A DNA stretch of 17,696 nt from Peptococcaceae bacterium UBA6116 (GTDB lineage: Bacteria > Bacillota > Desulfitobacteriia > Desulfitobacteriales > Syntrophobotulaceae). The DNA is taken from assembly GCA_002423425.1 (NCBI GenBank), contig DIWC01000031.1, positions 529-18,224 of the forward strand. The letters run 5' to 3'. The notes below the pieces were generated by a model. The model did no database searches. It was not told where the DNA came from and saw only the letters and a program-made list of their open reading frames with translations. Positions within the stretch are counted from its first letter, which is position 1, and each line of letters starts with the position of its first letter. A program made the position numbers and the translations under genes. Of the stretch, positions 15,193 through 17,696 are shown piece by piece.

Positions 15193-15322
15193 TAGCGATT
15201 CTTGCAATAGCTATTGTCACCGGCATTCTTTTCGGAATCATAATAATAAACAATTAAGCTGCTAAAGCGTAATCAAAAGTTAAAGAAGAGCGCCAATATG
15301 CTCTGGTGATCAATAATAAAGG
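15180..15322 (+). pseudogene. Possible decayed chemoreceptor fragment in a 450-bp gene-free gap
   Basis: The 458 bp between the soluble chemoreceptor and the flavoprotein gene hold no intact gene. On the plus strand one frame reads a transmembrane-like LAIAIVTGILFGIII, then TAA (15255-15257) and TAA (15270-15272). In the same frame it then reads SKVKEERQYALVINNKG, with a more sensible continuation (NYNGIYNIPIITSS) in a shifted frame. The first part resembles the second membrane span of 4HB-type chemoreceptors and the second a receptor sensor segment. No start or ribosome-binding site is present. The evidence is slight, and the hydrophobic part is partly produced by the 15-bp duplication. From 15323 to 15580 I see nothing else. 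Confidence 0.22.
15186..15215. repeat. 15-bp direct duplication, 14 of 15 identical
   Basis: CTTGCAATAGCGATT (15186-15200) is followed directly by CTTGCAATAGCTATT (15201-15215). Each copy contains the palindromic TTGCAA, and the second also contains the perfect 10-bp palindrome AATAGCTATT. The array covers the -35 of the chemoreceptor promoter, so it may be an operator. On the plus strand the same bases encode the repetitive LAIAILAIAI of a possible transmembrane relic. Confidence 0.85.
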
Positions 15323-15595
15323 AATTACAATGGCATTTACAATATCCCAATTATTACTTCAAGCCCGAATGAAACTGTTACCTCACATGCTCATTTGGAG
15401 TGTTTACTAATAATAAGTTATATATTACATCTTAAACTCTAAAGCTGGCTTTCCATATCTTGAAAATTTCTTTGGAAGTTTAGAGGAAAATATAAGAGTG
15501 ATGTGAAATACTTAGAAGATTCTGTAGGTGTTATTTTATTAATTGGCCTCTAAAAGGATAGAATAAAAAAAAGAATATGAGAAAGGAGCTTAGTA

Positions 15596-17233
15596 ATGTC
15601 TAAAAACAAAGAAGGAACTGCTGCGTTGGGAGGCACTTTATTAGCTGGTTGTGGTACACAGGCATCGGCTGTTCCCTCGAAATGGGATGCGACGACAGAT
15701 GTTGTTGTGATTGGTTTTGGAGGGGCTGGCGCGTGTGCGGCAATCGCAGCCGTAGATGCAGGTTCAAGCGTAATCGTGCTTGAAAAATCCCCAATCCCCG
15801 ACGGAGGCAACACAGGTTGTTCTACGGGCCTAATCCACACTGCACCGTTTGCCGATCAGGCTGAATGGACAGAGAAGATAATTCACGGTGTATATGGAAC
15901 AGTACCAAAGGACACGATCGGCGCAATGGTTTCTCATGCTCTTAGTACGCCCGTTTGGTTGGAAAAAATCGGTATCAACTTAAAGTGGACCCCTATTCAC
16001 GGCGCGGCAAATTCAAGCATTATTAAAGTAACTCCAAACATGCCTCTAAGATACAGTATCGGAACAGTTGCAAGCCGCAAAGGCTCTGAAGGCAGATTTC
16101 TTTGGGAAGCCATACGTGAGGTTGTCGAAAGCAGACATATCAGCGTTCATTTGGGAACCCCTGCCAAAGAACTGATTCAAAACCCCATAACCAAGGAAAT
16201 AATTGGAGTAAAAGCGAAAACCGCTGCTGGAGAAGACTATTATGTTAAAGCTTTAAAGGGTGTCGTTATGGCTCTCGGCGGCTACGAAAATAATGCCTGG
16301 AAGCAAGGTCAATACAATCAGCCAGGTGTTAGGCTTTACCCATGGGGAACTCCGTACAACACCGGTGACGGCATAGATATGGCATGCCGCGTTGGAGCAT
16401 CTTTGTGGCATCTTCATGCCCTGGAGTGGTCTTCGGTTAACTTCCGGCTGGCATCTGAAAAGGCAAATTGCTCAGTCAGCACAAATTCGACAACTGGAAT
16501 AACTCCTTATAATCATATCTTTGTCAACCAATTTGGCAAAAGGTTTATGAACGAATCAAAAAACATGAACCACGACATTTCAACAAAACGCATCCTTGAT
16601 TTTGATCCTGCCGCCAACGAATACGCAAACCTTCCTTTTTATCTGGTATTTGACTCAACCATGTTTAATAAAGGACCTTTGTATACCGGTAGTGGGCGAT
16701 CTGGAGTTGTCAACACCTATGCCGGAGTTCAAGGACTCTGCGATTGGGGGCCAGATAATGCAAGAGCTCTTGAACGCGGATGGATTTTTAGCGGCAAGAC
16801 AGTAGAAGAATTAGCAGCCTCCATCAAAGGTACTACTCCCTCTGAGAAAGAAGTTGGCTGTGACAGAGCTACTCTTGCAAAAACTATCGCTGACTTTAAC
16901 AGATATGCTATAGAAGGAGTTGACCCCGAGTTCGGACGCCCGGCAAAGAAGATGGCGCCGCTCGAAAGCCCACCATATTATGCAATCGAAATGGGATTAT
17001 CAACCATCAATACGCAAGGTGGTGCTCAGCGCAATGGTAATTGTCAGGTCCTTGATGTCGAAGGTCAGCCAATACCAAGGCTTTTCAGTGCTGGCGAATT
17101 TGGATCCCTCAATGGATATGTGTATGTATTTGGAAATATATTCGAGGCTCTTACAACCGGACACGTAGCCGGAGAACAAGTTGCCCAGCTTAAAGCATGG
17201 GAAGCCGAGCAATTTAGTGTGAAATTGGAATGA
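15596..17233 (+). CDS. FAD-dependent fumarate-reductase-like flavoprotein with lipoprotein-type signal lacking twin-arginine
   Basis: It belongs to the FAD_binding_2 family that includes soluble fumarate and urocanate reductases, which reduce an activated C=C bond. The dinucleotide-binding motif is VVVIGFGGAGACAA (Gly40-Gly45) with VIVLEK after it. FVNQFGKRFMNE lies near residue 308, and the C-terminal FAD closure reads LFSAGEFGSLNGYVYVFG. No FMN-binding domain or CxxCH haem motif is present, so electrons must come from another protein. The N-terminus is MSKNKEGTAALGGTLLAGC with a good lipobox (LAGC, Cys19). The SRRxFLK element that normally precedes GTAALGG in such Tat substrates is absent, as though about seven codons were lost. 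AAGGAG is 7 nt before the ATG. The substrate is unknown. The gene stands alone, with an IS remnant starting right behind its stop. Confidence 0.87.
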   Translation: MSKNKEGTAALGGTLLAGCGTQASAVPSKWDATTDVVVIGFGGAGACAAIAAVDAGSSVIVLEKSPIPDGGNTGCSTGLIHTAPFADQAEWTEKIIHGVYGTVPKDTIGAMVSHALSTPVWLEKIGINLKWTPIHGAANSSIIKVTPNMPLRYSIGTVASRKGSEGRFLWEAIREVVESRHISVHLGTPAKELIQNPITKEIIGVKAKTAAGEDYYVKALKGVVMALGGYENNAWKQGQYNQPGVRLYPWGTPYNTGDGIDMACRVGASLWHLHALEWSSVNFRLASEKANCSVSTNSTTGITPYNHIFVNQFGKRFMNESKNMNHDISTKRILDFDPAANEYANLPFYLVFDSTMFNKGPLYTGSGRSGVVNTYAGVQGLCDWGPDNARALERGWIFSGKTVEELAASIKGTTPSEKEVGCDRATLAKTIADFNRYAIEGVDPEFGRPAKKMAPLESPPYYAIEMGLSTINTQGGAQRNGNCQVLDVEGQPIPRLFSAGEFGSLNGYVYVFGNIFEALTTGHVAGEQVAQLKAWEAEQFSVKLE

Positions 17234-17278
17234 AGGCCCACCCCTACTCCTTCACCAGATATCCCCCTACATGCACAG

Positions 17279-17696
17279 AAATATAGCAAACAGTCTGTGT
17301 CTTTAGTCAAAGCCCTTGAAGAGCGGTTGGAGCATAAGACAACGCAAAAACTGCTCGCTCGGATAAACGAGCTTTTGGATGACGATAAAATAAAAAATGT
17401 GCAGTCTGCAAGCGACGAGGAGGCAAGCGTAGGGCACAAGAGCGTCGACAGCAGTTTTTTCGGTTACAAGAGTCATTTGGCGATGACGGATGAACGATTA
17501 ATTTCTGGGATAGAAGTGACCACTGGGCGTAGCGCGGATACAAAAGAACTTCCAGCACTTGTAGAAAAATCCGAGGCAAATGGCGTAATTGTTGACGAAG
17601 TCATCGGTGACAAGGCTTTTTCCAGCAAAGATAACATTGACTATTGTGAAGAAAAAAACATCAAACTCATATCCAGGCTAAACACGGTAGTCAGCA
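17279..17696 (+). mobile_element. 5'-truncated IS1182-type DDE transposase remnant, running off the window
   Basis: The frame is open from the flavoprotein stop (17231-17233) to the window end. From about 17279 it reads as the middle part of an IS1182-family transposase: helical KALEERLEHKTTQKLL, then VGHKSVDSSFFGYKSHL, VTTGRSADTKELPALVEKS and VIGDKAFSSKDN, the last carrying a probable catalytic Asp. The usual ~200-residue N-terminal part, including its helix-turn-helix-like DUF772 region, is missing. No start codon with a ribosome-binding site and no left terminal inverted repeat are visible. I therefore infer a 5'-deleted element. The last catalytic acidic residue would lie beyond the right edge. 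Confidence 0.8.

Noticed and set aside
15550..15840. Minus-strand 96-residue proline/alanine-rich frame opposite the flavoprotein start
   Set aside because: It is a complement of the Ala/Gly-rich FAD-binding codons and has no initiation signal.

Overview
This 17.7 kb window looks chromosomal and comes from a low- to mid-GC Gram-positive anaerobe. The best guess is a Clostridia/Peptococcaceae- or Sporomusa-like organism. That is inferred from the rpmG-secE-nusG order, the many AGGAGG-type ribosome-binding sites, a TM-less chemoreceptor with an N-terminus and zinc-binding tail of a type I associate with Clostridia, a fumarate-reductase-like lipoprotein flavoenzyme, and an unusual GAPDH next to a giant PPDK-like protein. 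Species cannot be named from sequence alone.

Layout. Positions 1-785 (minus strand) hold the core rpmG-secE-nusG block behind a near-consensus sigma-70 promoter; nusG runs off the left edge. Positions 905-7524 hold an aromatic-acid-exporter-type membrane protein, a long divergent GAPDH and a 1351-residue protein with the ATP-grasp and phosphohistidine domains of pyruvate phosphate dikinase but no C-terminal barrel. Behind these lie a short membrane ORF and a VWA-domain gene broken by two in-frame stops. Positions 8594-10000 encode a PAS-GGDEF diguanylate cyclase whose leader carries four copies of a 7-bp repeat.

Positions 10316-13483 form the most system-like part. A radical SAM enzyme (minus) and a related protein that has lost all three cluster cysteines (plus) are transcribed divergently. 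The 200 bp between them is packed with TGTC/GACA half-sites at about 28 bp periodicity, and a TetR-family regulator follows the pseudoenzyme convergently. I read this as one regulated module: enzyme, catalytically dead partner and repressor. Its substrate is unknown.

Positions 13608-15215 contain the CZB-domain soluble chemoreceptor and its promoter, which includes a 15-bp duplication. Positions 15216-15595 are essentially non-coding, perhaps with a decayed chemoreceptor relic. Positions 15596-17233 encode a FAD-dependent fumarate-reductase-like lipoprotein that lacks the usual twin-arginine motif. The right edge is a 5'-truncated IS1182-type transposase lying directly behind that gene.

The strongest leads are the radical SAM/pseudoenzyme pair with its periodic operator array, and the PPDK-like/GAPDH pair. 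All functional statements are by motif recognition; no database search was run.
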